From Bacillus subtilis (GTDB lineage Bacteria; Bacillota; Bacilli; Bacillales; Bacillaceae_C): a DNA stretch of 64,000 nt. The notes below the pieces were generated by a model that worked only from the letters and a program-made list of their open reading frames with translations, was not told the DNA's origin and ran no database searches. The first letter of the stretch is position 1. The number at the start of each line of letters is the position of its first letter. The stretch spans positions 62,001 through 126,000 of the forward strand of contig NZ_VTQV01000004.1 in the NCBI RefSeq assembly GCF_008764245.1, in the 5' to 3' direction. The translations under genes were made by a program, and so were the position numbers. This document shows positions 27,526-36,705 of the stretch, piece after piece.

Positions 27526-29332
27526 CAATTCCTACCTCCTTCTTTGGAATGAGTAATGTGACTCTAGTCCCTTTGCCTTGAGAACTATCAACCTTCATTT
27601 CAAGATCTCTTCCAAATGTCATCACTAACCGTTCATAAACATTCGATAATCCAATGCTCGAGAAACTATGTTGATGTCGCTTTTTATCCTCTACCACATT
27701 CATATTCTTCTGGATCTCTAGTAATTTTTCTTTCTCCATCCCTTGCCCATCATCTTCAATTTCGACAATAAACTTATCTTGTGTCGTCAATGCATGTAAT
27801 GTGATTGTACCTGCCTTTTGATTTAAACCATGAATAATGGAATTTTCAATGATGGGTTGTAAAATAAACCGCGGGATCGTTTGTTGATACGACTCATTGG
27901 CGATATTTGTGATAAAGTTAACCTTTTCTTTCTGTCTCATATTCATTAAAAAGACATAGTCACTCACCATATTTATTTCTTCAGCAAATGGAATCATGCC
28001 CTTTTGTGTATCAATCGTCATTCGTAATAGTTTTGATAAGGAACTGATCATTTTTGCACTTTCTTTATCACCATTTTTAAAAACCTTCATACGAATGGAA
28101 TTTAACACATTAAATAAAAAATGCGGGTTAATTTGTGCTTGAAGCATCGCCAATTCAGCTTTTCTTTTTCTTGCCTGTGTAGCTTTTGTCTCTTTAATCA
28201 TCTCATTAATTTGGTCTAGCATCCGATCAAAAGATTGTGAAAATCGCCCAATCTCATCATTCGTTTGAATCCGGGAACGAACAGAAAGATTACCACCTTG
28301 GACCTTCTCTACGACACCTCCCAAATAGACTAACGGTCTTGTGATCCGATTAATAAAATAGGCTAAAATAACAAAGAAAATCGCAAACAAAATGACAAGC
28401 AGGAAAAACACCTTATTAAAAATGGAATTAATATCCGATATAGCTTCTCGATAGGGGACTAACGATACTAACTTCCACCGATTAAAAGAAATATCTTTTG
28501 CTGTTAATAAATATTTTTTATTGTCTATGTCGATAAGAGCGGTTCCATCCTTTTTTAGCCCTTCCAGATATGAAAAGGTCTTTCCAATTTCAGTCGTATC
28601 CCGATGAGATAAAATCGTGTTCTCGTCATTCACTAATAAAATTTCCTCATCTTTTAATCGATTATCAAAAATTTGGCTGATCGTATTTTCAAAAATTGTG
28701 ACGACAAGATACCCGTAGATCTCCGAGTGATTATTACGAAGAGTCCTAGCGACCGATAGTTGATACGGATTGCTTCCTTGATAGGATTGGAACACAGTGG
28801 GAACTGTATCAATCCAAATCGATTCATAACCATTTTTTGTATCTAATTGAGCAAACCATTCTTCCTGAAATATATTTAATGGATTATAATCAGATATGGA
28901 GTAATTCGTATAATATTTTCCATTTTTTAATAGAATGGTGACCTGCGCTTTCTCTCCTACTAAAGTAATATTCTCAATCGTATTCATGACGGTTCGATCT
29001 TTTAGGAACTGTTCATACTCTTGATTGGTGGAATCAACTTGTTCTGCCTTTTCACGCAAAATAGCGTTGAGCTCCGTATTTAATTGCACAAAATTCGTAA
29101 TATTGAGCATGTCTTCTAGTAATTTCAAGACATATTCCTCTGCTAATTCTAGCTCTTTGTTTGCGTTTGAAATAGCTTGTTCCTTCATGGCATCCTTTGT
29201 TAAATAATTATAAATGGATAAAGTGATAATGACTGGTAAAACGATACAAACAACTGAAGCTAGAATGACTTTAGAACGAAAGGATGGAAATGAAAACAAC
29301 CGAGTTTTAAAACACATAGATAGTCTCCTCAA
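27497..29332 (-). CDS. YesM-type sensor histidine kinase (system 2)
   Basis: 611 residues: membrane helix (about 18-40), extracellular Cache-type region (about 45-315), second helix (about 318-342), HAMP (about 345-395), His_kinase domain with His404 in INPHFLFN, and HATPase domain (IIENSIIHGL, EDDGQGM, SIGLSNVYERL). Located between the sugar-binding lipoprotein gene and its partner regulator on the same strand. It has the same architecture as the kinase at 22483-24225, but the sensor regions are not obviously alike, so the two systems may respond to different sugars. Confidence 0.92.
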   Translation of the reverse strand: MRRLSMCFKTRLFSFPSFRSKVILASVVCIVLPVIITLSIYNYLTKDAMKEQAISNANKELELAEEYVLKLLEDMLNITNFVQLNTELNAILREKAEQVDSTNQEYEQFLKDRTVMNTIENITLVGEKAQVTILLKNGKYYTNYSISDYNPLNIFQEEWFAQLDTKNGYESIWIDTVPTVFQSYQGSNPYQLSVARTLRNNHSEIYGYLVVTIFENTISQIFDNRLKDEEILLVNDENTILSHRDTTEIGKTFSYLEGLKKDGTALIDIDNKKYLLTAKDISFNRWKLVSLVPYREAISDINSIFNKVFFLLVILFAIFFVILAYFINRITRPLVYLGGVVEKVQGGNLSVRSRIQTNDEIGRFSQSFDRMLDQINEMIKETKATQARKRKAELAMLQAQINPHFLFNVLNSIRMKVFKNGDKESAKMISSLSKLLRMTIDTQKGMIPFAEEINMVSDYVFLMNMRQKEKVNFITNIANESYQQTIPRFILQPIIENSIIHGLNQKAGTITLHALTTQDKFIVEIEDDGQGMEKEKLLEIQKNMNVVEDKKRHQHSFSSIGLSNVYERLVMTFGRDLEMKVDSSQGKGTRVTLLIPKKEVGIDVQSDVSGR

Positions 29333-29415
29333 TTAAAACATACAAAAATACGAAAATACCACCAGTACTTGTTTATTTTACTGATGGCTACGATTCCATA
29401 TAGAACCTATATATT

Positions 29416-29457
29416 GTCTAGTATCAGCTCGTCGATTCATCCAAACTGATACTAGAC
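29416..29457 (-). other. Intercistronic hairpin between binding-protein and kinase genes
   Basis: Perfect 12-bp stem GTCTAGTATCAG (29416-29427) / CTGATACTAGAC (29446-29457) with no U-run on the minus strand. Such hairpins often protect the abundant mRNA of a binding protein while letting a little transcript continue; that role is inferred. Confidence 0.6.
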
Positions 29458-29479
29458 TTATTCAATTCATTGAGATAAA

Positions 29480-30844
29480 TTAATTACTTTCTAAAATTTT
29501 AGTCGCTTTTTTCTGTAATTCTTCAATCGTTTTATCAATATCTTGCTCACCATAAATGAGTTTTTCATATTCATCATTTACAACTTGATAAATTTCCGCT
29601 TGACCTGCTACTGGTGGAATCAACTTGGATGATTTTGCATTGGTTAATACTTTAATAAGCGATTCTTTGTCAACTTTTTCAGGGCTCACAGTATCGTCTA
29701 AAATCGTGTCTACGATAGTAGCAAACTCAGCCTCATCCACACCGTTCCATGATGGTATATTTTTTCCTTGAACAATTTGTCCCTCTGTCGTATACCAACG
29801 AATAAAAGTGTATGCGGCTTCTTTATGTTTAGACTTTTCAGCTACGGCCATATAGTCTGTCGTCACTGGTGTAAATCCACTTTCATCACTGCCTTCATTG
29901 GTGGGGTACGGTGCAACACCTACATCAAAATTTAATGGGAATTGATCTGTTCCACCAAGTTCAGTATTCATCCAGCTACCAATTAATAAAAGACTGGCAT
30001 CTTGGTTAAACCATTGGTTACGATAGTGAAGATTTTGCGACAAAATATCGGCATATGGTGTGGCTGATTGATCATCTTTTTCCATCTCTACACGCATTTC
30101 TAATGTTTTTCGGAACATCGGATCATCAAAGTTCGCCTCTCCATTTTCCTTCACAAATGTTGAATTTTCTTCCTTACTTGCAAGTGCAAGACTCATATAT
30201 TCCATCCAGCCACCATTTTGTGGGCCATGGAAGAATGTGCCGTAGTGATCATCTGTTGTGAGTTTTTTTGCATAATCTTGAAAATCATCCCATGTCCATT
30301 CTGTTGGAACTTCAAGACCGGCTTCCGCTAAATGATCTTTATTCACAAGTACATACCAAGGATTAAACTTCCCAGGTAATGCATAATAATGATCATTTAG
30401 GATCGTATTAACCTTGTACTCTTCTTCCACTGAATAGCCATCTTTTTCGATAAACTCATCAATAGAAGCAACCATGCCTAGATCTACACGCTCTGCATAA
30501 GAGGCTGGATCACTGAACATGAGTACATCAAGCTGTGAACCTGAAGAAGCTTCTAAATCCAACTTTTGAAGTGCTTCATTCGTATCGCCTTTTTCACTAA
30601 GAATCACTAGATCAACGTTAATATTCGGATACTCTTCCTCAAAAGCAGCGATCGTGTCAGACCAATTATAAGAAGCTTCATTACCATGTGTATGAAACTT
30701 AATGGTCACTTCCTCTTGATCGTCTGAACTTGTTGAATCAGTGCCTTCTTTTTCATTTGCTGTATTCGCACCACTTGATTGACAAGCTACCAAAATACCT
30801 ACCATTAAAACGACTAAACAAGCCAACCAAACATTCTTTTTCAT
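29480..30844 (-). CDS. Sugar ABC transporter substrate-binding lipoprotein
   Basis: 454 residues starting at MKKNVW (ATG at 30844, preceded by AGGGGGG). The longer frame to 30889 adds 15 residues without an RBS and would spoil the signal peptide. Lipoprotein signal with lipobox LVAC (Cys near residue 21), then a Ser/Thr/Glu-rich linker and a family 1 (MalE-like) solute-binding fold. It sits between two permease genes and the YesMN-2 pair. It probably captures the oligosaccharides released by the secreted glycosidases and delivers them to the permeases at 30996-32795. No ATPase gene is nearby, so a shared MsmX-type ATPase is likely used, as in other Bacillus sugar importers. Confidence 0.9.
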   Translation of the reverse strand: MKKNVWLACLVVLMVGILVACQSSGANTANEKEGTDSTSSDDQEEVTIKFHTHGNEASYNWSDTIAAFEEEYPNINVDLVILSEKGDTNEALQKLDLEASSGSQLDVLMFSDPASYAERVDLGMVASIDEFIEKDGYSVEEEYKVNTILNDHYYALPGKFNPWYVLVNKDHLAEAGLEVPTEWTWDDFQDYAKKLTTDDHYGTFFHGPQNGGWMEYMSLALASKEENSTFVKENGEANFDDPMFRKTLEMRVEMEKDDQSATPYADILSQNLHYRNQWFNQDASLLLIGSWMNTELGGTDQFPLNFDVGVAPYPTNEGSDESGFTPVTTDYMAVAEKSKHKEAAYTFIRWYTTEGQIVQGKNIPSWNGVDEAEFATIVDTILDDTVSPEKVDKESLIKVLTNAKSSKLIPPVAGQAEIYQVVNDEYEKLIYGEQDIDKTIEELQKKATKILESN

Positions 30845-30890
30845 GACTATATCCCCCCTAATTTTAGCAGAAACCTTATCCATTGACACG

Positions 30891-30940
30891 TATCTGGAAG
30901 CACTTACAGGAAATTATAACAAACTACAAATTTTTGTAAT
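30891..30940 (-). promoter_or_regulatory. Promoter with cre-like box for the binding-protein gene
   Basis: On the minus strand a TATAAT (30913-30918) is followed by a cre-like sequence (TGTAAGTGCTTCCA, 30895-30908; 12 of 14 positions by eye). A TACAAA-N2-TTTGTA dyad lies just upstream, with no good -35. This suggests the binding protein has its own catabolite-repressed transcript within the operon. Confidence 0.5.
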
Positions 30941-30995
30941 GTCACTTTTTTTACTTATACCGTTCATATTTTGACATTACGAAACCTTTGGAAAA

Positions 30996-31835
30996 TCACC
31001 CCTTTACTCCTCCTAATGCAATCCCTTCAATGACTTGCTTTTGACCAATAATAAACACAATTAATAATGGTAAAATTGCCGAAACGGCTGCTGCCATCAT
31101 TAAAGAATAAAATTCGCCATTAATCGTTGTAAACTTTTGCATCGCTAATTGAATCGTATAAAGTTTATCTGTTCGCAAGAAAATCAACGGATTTTGATAA
31201 TCATTCCATGTCCAGATAAATCTTAAAATGGCGTAAGTAGCGACTGCCGGACGGACAATTGGTAAGGCGATTCTCCAGAAAATTTTCCAGTGGCCGGCAC
31301 CATCCATTTTAGCAGCATCAATAAAATCAGTTGGAATTCCCAAAAAAAACTGTCGTAACATAAACGTACCTAACACACTAAAACTTCCAAGTAAAATAAG
31401 ACCAAAGTGATTATCGAATAACCCAACACTTCTAAACATAAGAAACTGGGGTACTAAACTCGCTTGGGGTGGTACCATATAAGTCGCAAGGACAATAATA
31501 AATAGCCAACTCCCCGCCGGAAAGCGAACTTTTGAAAATCCATAGGCTGCTAGCGAGGACACTGTACAGGATATCAATGTTGTTAGAACCGCAACCTTAA
31601 TCGAATTCCAATAATAGAGGTAAAAAGGATAGTCACCAAACCACACTTCCCGATAGTTTTGAACGGCATTCCAAGTTTCCGGAATCCATTGAATGGGATA
31701 TTTAAACACGTCCGCTTCGATTTTAAATGAAGTGGATAACATCCATATAAATGGCAGCAGAAAGGCAATACTACAAAAGAATGTAACAGTTGTGATTAAC
31801 GTCTTTTTGACAATCAATGTTTTTGTATTTTTCAA
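30996..31835 (-). CDS. Carbohydrate ABC transporter permease (MalG/YesQ-like)
   Basis: 279 residues with about six membrane segments and the cytoplasmic EAA-type loop (DAAKMDGAGHWKIFWRIALP) that docks the ATPase. The TTG start is supported by AGGAGGG eight bases upstream. It lies 15 bp after the other permease gene and upstream of the binding-protein gene, forming a typical CUT1 importer. Expected to work as a heterodimer with the 31851-32795 product in the cytoplasmic membrane. Confidence 0.92.
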   Translation of the reverse strand: MKNTKTLIVKKTLITTVTFFCSIAFLLPFIWMLSTSFKIEADVFKYPIQWIPETWNAVQNYREVWFGDYPFYLYYWNSIKVAVLTTLISCTVSSLAAYGFSKVRFPAGSWLFIIVLATYMVPPQASLVPQFLMFRSVGLFDNHFGLILLGSFSVLGTFMLRQFFLGIPTDFIDAAKMDGAGHWKIFWRIALPIVRPAVATYAILRFIWTWNDYQNPLIFLRTDKLYTIQLAMQKFTTINGEFYSLMMAAAVSAILPLLIVFIIGQKQVIEGIALGGVKG

Positions 31836-31850
31836 GGTGTCTTCCCTCCT

Positions 31851-32795
31851 TTAATAATTCACCCATTTTTTCTGCCCGAACCACTGTAAAATCGTGATTA
31901 AAAATACAAATAAAAATAGTACGACGGCTATCGCAGAGGCATAGCCAATTTCCAATTTAATAAATGCTGTTTCATATAAATGCCACACAAGCATTGTGGT
32001 CGATTTTAATGGGCCACCTGAGGTCAATACAGCGATTAAATCAAAAACCTTAAAGGTTCCAATAATACCTGTGATTAATAAGAAAAAGGTCGTAGGAGAG
32101 ACTAACGGCAATGTAATATTTCTAAACATATACCATGAGTTTGCCCCATCCATTTCCGCAGCCTCATATAATTCTTTTGGAATCGATTGCAATCCAGCAA
32201 TATAAACAATGAGGTTAAAGCCAACCGAAATCCAAATATGAATAATCATCACCGATATTAAAGCAAAATTAGGATCGGCAATCCAAGCGGGTGGATTTTC
32301 AATTCCTAATGACATGAGAACCTGGTTAATAGGACCGGAGGAAGGATGAAATAATACTTGCCAAACCGTCGCAATCGCCACAACACTGGATATATACGGC
32401 ATAAAAAAAGCCACTTTAAAATAATCTTTCAAATACACATGTTTATCAATGACAATCGCTAAAAAGATAGAGAAGGCCATCGTAAGAGGGACTGTTAAAA
32501 TAAAAATGGCGTTATTGATCAAAGATTTTATAAAGACTTCATCACCTAATAATTCTTTAAAATTTTGAAAGCCAACCCACTTTAAGTTCTCCCAGCCTGA
32601 AATAAATTTCCAATCAACAAAAGCAAGAACAAAAGTTGCTAACATAGGAAGGAGAACGATGAGTGATACGCCTAGTAACATGGGAGAGACAAATAATGCG
32701 CCTGCTAGATTTTCGTTTCTTTCAATTTTTGCCTTTTTTCCCACCTTCCACGGTAGCGTTTTCCTATTTTGCTGTACCTTAAGATTGTCTTTCAT
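31851..32795 (-). CDS. Carbohydrate ABC transporter permease (MalF/YesP-like)
   Basis: 314 residues. A basic cytoplasmic N-terminus (about 1-30) precedes six membrane segments. The EAA loop is visible as YEAAEMDGANSWYMFRNITLP near residue 215. It is the first permease of the operon, 60 bp after the YesL gene. Partner of the adjacent permease; imports the sugar bound by the lipoprotein at 29480-30844. Confidence 0.92.
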   Translation of the reverse strand: MKDNLKVQQNRKTLPWKVGKKAKIERNENLAGALFVSPMLLGVSLIVLLPMLATFVLAFVDWKFISGWENLKWVGFQNFKELLGDEVFIKSLINNAIFILTVPLTMAFSIFLAIVIDKHVYLKDYFKVAFFMPYISSVVAIATVWQVLFHPSSGPINQVLMSLGIENPPAWIADPNFALISVMIIHIWISVGFNLIVYIAGLQSIPKELYEAAEMDGANSWYMFRNITLPLVSPTTFFLLITGIIGTFKVFDLIAVLTSGGPLKSTTMLVWHLYETAFIKLEIGYASAIAVVLFLFVFLITILQWFGQKKWVNY

Positions 32796-32855
32796 TCGTA
32801 TTCACCTCATTTTTCATAGTTAGTTAGACCGTATCATAATGACAGAAATAATGAT

Positions 32856-33491
32856 TTAATTGGTTACCACCATTTGTTTTTCATTCATTTTTCTGAACAA
32901 ATGGTCCGTAAAGAACATCGTGATAAAACTTAATCCACTTCCTAAATAGAAGAAGGAGATAGCTGGGAAAATAAAGCAAATAAATAGTATAGATAGAATC
33001 GATCCAAGCATGACCAAGGTTCGAACTGGAAAGGATACTCCGAGAATAAGCGCGGATTTAAAGTACTGAAAAGTTGTATTTTTATATTGGACAACAAGTG
33101 GAAAAATGTACAACATAACGAGCAAAAATAAAATGCTCACAGTGATCAAGCTACTAAAAAAAATGTAGAGTATAACACCATCAAAAGAACCGATTAGTTG
33201 GGTATCGATCACGATAAACAGGCTAACTATGAATAAAACGAGCCCAATGATATTCGCTTGTTTAAACTCTGATTGATAATAGGATAGAAAAGTGGGAAAC
33301 ACCGAAAAATCATCTTCTCCATCTAGCCATTTCCGCATGATAGAATACATGGCTACAGTCGCAGGCCCAAGCCCCAATATAATAAACCCCATAAGAGTGA
33401 ATAATAGCCATAATAAGTTAAGATAAGCCAATCGATACATCCACTCGCAGATCCGATAAAGGCCACCTGTCAAACCAGTCTGTATATTCAT
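32856..33491 (-). CDS. YesL family (DUF624) membrane protein
   Basis: 211 residues from the ATG at 33491, which has AGGTG at a proper distance; GTG 33500 and ATG 33497 are in frame but lack a spaced RBS. Five or so membrane segments, an N-terminal amphipathic part (ICEWMYRLAYLNLLWLLFTL) and the GLGPATVAMYSIMRKWLDGE segment typical of DUF624. In B. subtilis yesL precedes yesMNOPQ, and here it heads the equivalent gene set. Its biochemical role is unknown. Neighbourhood suggests an accessory function for sugar uptake or for YesM. Confidence 0.85.
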   Translation of the reverse strand: MNIQTGLTGGLYRICEWMYRLAYLNLLWLLFTLMGFIILGLGPATVAMYSIMRKWLDGEDDFSVFPTFLSYYQSEFKQANIIGLVLFIVSLFIVIDTQLIGSFDGVILYIFFSSLITVSILFLLVMLYIFPLVVQYKNTTFQYFKSALILGVSFPVRTLVMLGSILSILFICFIFPAISFFYLGSGLSFITMFFTDHLFRKMNEKQMVVTN

Positions 33492-33805
33492 CTCCATCAC
33501 CTCTTATACATTTTTTGACTCCTTTCTAACTTCAAATCTTACTAAACAGATGATCCTATAAAAAGAGAATAATTTTACTATAATGAATGTTTTTTTTACC
33601 CCTTAATGACAATTCTTCATATTCAAATCAAAATAACTTGTGAGTACATTCACAAATCATTTCAGAAGTTCTTTAAATACATGCCATATGTAGCCAATTA
33701 GACACTCGTCCATTTTAAATGATATAATCCAGATACCCTAATATTTTCGATTAACATTTTTGTTTCATTCATAGACGATCTTATTGAGATAAGGAGAATG
33801 TAGAT
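33492..33805. promoter_or_regulatory. Divergent intergenic region with CRP/FNR-type dyad
   Basis: A perfect 18-bp dyad TTGTGA-GTACAT-TCACAA (33638-33655) matches the classical CRP/FNR-family half-site layout. A plus-strand promoter for the small downstream gene is plausible: TAGACA (33699-33704), 18 bp, TATAAT (33723-33728). On the minus strand, for yesL, only a possible TATAGT near 33577 is seen. Confidence 0.5.
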
Positions 33806-34102
33806 ATGGAGCCATTACTAAATGGTGCTGGGACCCTGTGGATTCAACACAAAGGTCTTAGAATTCAAGTGACTTATCATATTTATAAACAGCATACAGA
33901 AGCTTTCGCCAGCTATTACTACTGGGAAGAAGAAAGCATCGATGGGATGGGAGACCACCCTAAGCCTAAGCAGGCGATTATCGAGGCGATCGAAAATCTC
34001 ATGGAAGAAATGGAAGCAGTCGGCATGGAAATATGGACGACAACCCGACCATCCACTGATCAGAAGGTCAAATTCGTGATGATTCCGGAGGAGATCAGAT
34101 AA
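33806..34102 (+). CDS. Small conserved-looking protein of unknown function
   Basis: 98 residues, not recognised. The sequence starts with a beta-rich part (TLWIQHKGLRIQVTYHIY), then an acidic amphipathic helix (KQAIIEAIENLMEEMEAVG) and a short basic end. No signal peptide or membrane segment, so cytoplasmic. It is supported as a gene by a good RBS (AAGGAG, 33790-33795), an upstream promoter-like pair and a strong terminator 20 bp after the stop. It stands alone between divergent and convergent neighbours, so context gives no function. Confidence 0.65.
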   Translation: MEPLLNGAGTLWIQHKGLRIQVTYHIYKQHTEAFASYYYWEEESIDGMGDHPKPKQAIIEAIENLMEEMEAVGMEIWTTTRPSTDQKVKFVMIPEEIR

Positions 34103-34123
34103 AAAATCATGTTGAATTCTTCA

Positions 34124-34172
34124 AAAAAGATCTGGCTACTATTCCATCAGGAACAATAGCCAGATCTTTTTC
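34124..34172. terminator. Bidirectional terminator
   Basis: Stem AAAAAGATCTGGCTA / TAGCCAGATCTTTTT with T-runs on both strands, between the 98-residue gene (plus) and the LtaS-family gene (minus). Confidence 0.9.
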
Positions 34173-34194
34173 TATCTATCATTTTAACCTAATT

Positions 34195-36123
34195 TTATTG
34201 CCCATACCTGTAATTCTTTGGATCAACAGGTGTCCAGTTTTGATTCGGTGTGTAAAATCTTAAAAGGTCGCCGTAGAGGACACGATCGGATAATTCGAGT
34301 TCTTGCATGACATTTTCACGCAGTTCTTCCATTTCCTCAGTTGGTTCTTCTATGACTTCTTTCGTTTGAGTGTCGTAGTAAACGCCGTCCACTCGACTAA
34401 ATCGTTCTGTCATAAAATCACCATTTCGGAATGGAACGAAATCTTGATGCTCCTCAGAGAATAAATCCGTTCCGAATTGAATATAGTCACGTGCTTCAAT
34501 TCCTAAGAGATGCAGGAGTGTTGGCACCACATCCATTTGTCCCGCATACTCATGGTTAATGCCTCCACCTTCGATCCCAGGTATTTTAATCAAAAAAGGG
34601 ACACGCTGTAATTCAGCAGATTTTAATTTGGTAACCTCTTCCCCAAGCAACTCCGACATCGCCCGATTATGATTCGTCGAAACGCCATAGTGATCGCCAT
34701 ACAAGAAAATCACGGAATCATCATATAACCCAGATGCCTTCAAATCATTGAAAAATTGCTCCAATGACTCATCCAAATAACGTGCGGTTTGGAAATAGCG
34801 ATCCACAGACGCATCCCCTGTTGTGGCCGGCCCAATCGTGGCATCCTCATCATCAATCAAATAAGGATGATGATGCGTTAATGTAATCATATGGGCATAA
34901 AAAGGTTGCGGCAATGATTCAAGATAAGGCATGGACTCCGCAAAGAACGGCTTATCTTTTAAACCGTATCCAATCACCTTGTCATCGTCCATATCATAAT
35001 AGCTGGCGTCATAGAACTCGTCGATTCCAAATTGCTTATAGATTTCATCCCGATTCCAAAAAGATTTATAATCTCCATGGAAAACAGCATTTGTATATCC
35101 TTGCTGTTGCTGTAAGATCGCTGGCAATGCTTGATATGTGTTATTTCCTTTTGTCACAAAAGCTGATCCTTGTGGCAAGCCATATAAGGAGTTATCCATA
35201 ATCAATTCAGCATCCGCGGTTTTTCCTTGTTCTGTTTGATGGAAGAAATTATCAAAATATGTGAAATTTTGCTCCGAATCATGAACAAGTGAATTGATGA
35301 ATGGAGTCACTTCTTCCCCATTTAATTTATAATCAATCAAAAAAGATTGAAAAGATTCAAGATGGATTTTTATTATATTCTTACCAGCTGCTACACCAAA
35401 ATAATCAGGATTGGGTTCTGCATACTTACTTTTCGTATAATTTTCGACCTCTGTGAGATCATCACTTGATGCAAGAACACGTTGCTTCGAGGAGTTAAAA
35501 CTTTGCACTGCATCATAGATCATGAAATTATACGCACCCAAATACTTCACAATATAATTTCGGTCAAATGTTCTTTTTAATAACTGGGGACGATCAATTT
35601 CTGCCAATCCTAGGTTCACCGTAAATAAGATCGCACCAGAAGCAAGAACAAGCAAAGGTTTCTTTATTGGTAAACGCTCTGTAGACCAATGAGCCTTTGT
35701 TAGAACAAAAAAAGCAAACAACAAGATCAAATCAATTATATAAAATAGATCGTGCCATGCCACTAAATCGGCAATACTTCCTCCAAGACTCGTGAAATTA
35801 CTTGTTTGAGTGAGTGTTGGGATTGTAATAAAATCACTGTTAAAACGATAAAACACAACATTCGCGTAGAGAAGCGCATTTAATGTTGTATAAATCGTTA
35901 GTAGCCAAACTCCCGCTTTTCTTCCTTTTGCAAATAATGCCACCCCTAGAAAGATAAGCGCTGAATTAAGCGGATTAAAAAACAATAAGAATTGTTGCAA
36001 TATATTTTGAACCCCTAAGTCAAACTCCACCTGATAAATGATATACGTTTTTATCCAAAAGCAAAGGACGATAACGGAAAAGAAACCGGATTTAGACGTT
36101 AGAAATTTCCTCATTATGTTCAC
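34195..36123 (-). CDS. LTA synthase family protein (LtaS/YqgS-like)
   Basis: 642 residues: five membrane helices in the first ~190, then an extracellular sulfatase-fold domain. The nucleophile Thr is Thr302 in GKTADAEL, the metal Glu is in HLESFQ near residue 256, and the distal metal motif is GDHYG. These are the sites LtaS enzymes use to transfer glycerol phosphate from phosphatidylglycerol to build lipoteichoic acid. Bacillus genomes carry several paralogues (LtaS, YfnI, YqgS, YvgJ) with primase or stress roles; I cannot decide which one this is. It sits alone among sugar genes. Confidence 0.88.
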   Translation of the reverse strand: MNIMRKFLTSKSGFFSVIVLCFWIKTYIIYQVEFDLGVQNILQQFLLFFNPLNSALIFLGVALFAKGRKAGVWLLTIYTTLNALLYANVVFYRFNSDFITIPTLTQTSNFTSLGGSIADLVAWHDLFYIIDLILLFAFFVLTKAHWSTERLPIKKPLLVLASGAILFTVNLGLAEIDRPQLLKRTFDRNYIVKYLGAYNFMIYDAVQSFNSSKQRVLASSDDLTEVENYTKSKYAEPNPDYFGVAAGKNIIKIHLESFQSFLIDYKLNGEEVTPFINSLVHDSEQNFTYFDNFFHQTEQGKTADAELIMDNSLYGLPQGSAFVTKGNNTYQALPAILQQQQGYTNAVFHGDYKSFWNRDEIYKQFGIDEFYDASYYDMDDDKVIGYGLKDKPFFAESMPYLESLPQPFYAHMITLTHHHPYLIDDEDATIGPATTGDASVDRYFQTARYLDESLEQFFNDLKASGLYDDSVIFLYGDHYGVSTNHNRAMSELLGEEVTKLKSAELQRVPFLIKIPGIEGGGINHEYAGQMDVVPTLLHLLGIEARDYIQFGTDLFSEEHQDFVPFRNGDFMTERFSRVDGVYYDTQTKEVIEEPTEEMEELRENVMQELELSDRVLYGDLLRFYTPNQNWTPVDPKNYRYGQ

Positions 36124-36329
36124 CTCATAAAATTCTCATCCCGTATACTTCCCAATTCGTTTGACTTTCATTTCTCCTATGTGAGTACGATCTACTCAAT
36201 AAATTTGGGTAATCTTTTCAAGTATCCTATTACCCGCTCTCTAAATAATCAAACATTACAATTATATTTCAGTGTTAATGTCTTGGCAAATCGCTTACGT
36301 CCCCTTCCCTCACCTTTTAGTTACCAGAG

Positions 36330-36490
36330 GCCTGAAGTACGCAGGTCACAGAGCGTGGCGAATGCTATTGTGAATTTAGGCCTACAGGACGTTGCGTTTT
36401 AGGCCTACCGCCAGGACGAGGGCCAGCAGAATGTTGGTCAAAACGGCATGGCGATTGACGTGGCGCCTCGATTATCCTTTGTTCATCTAT
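36330..36490 (-). repeat. Partial copy of the dispersed GAAAAGCGCAAGCGCC-type repeat
   Basis: Fragment with segments shared with the repeat copies at 47407 and 53903 (GGCCTACAGGACGTTGCG, ACCGCCAGGACGAGGGC, GAATGTTGGTCAAAACGG, GCGATTGACGTGGCGCC). The terminal GAAAAGCGC end is missing. It lies in a 582-bp gene gap (36124-36705) in which I see nothing else firm. Confidence 0.55.
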
Positions 36491-36705
36491 TTGATCCTTA
36501 TTTCTTGAACATCCCCTTTAAACAAAAAAAGAACCATAAGTGTTCACATCTCTATTTTATCAAAAAAACCGGAAGTATGAAGCCCCCTCCAGTTTATCAA
36601 AAAGCACTTAAAATATTCGCTTTTTACAGCAGAGTGGGAAGACCCACCATACATACAATTTTCCTTTGTTCTCACGGGATAAGCTGAGATACTTCTTTTT
36701 TCGCT

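Noticed and set aside
30845-30889. N-terminal extension of the sugar-binding lipoprotein
   Set aside because: Fifteen charged residues ahead of the signal peptide without RBS; the ATG at 30844 has AGGGGGG and gives a normal lipoprotein signal.
36181-36687. Two plus-strand frames of 73 and 79 residues in the gap before the secreted GH32
   Set aside because: No RBS, composition unlike neighbours, and they cross the repeat fragment; treated as noncoding.
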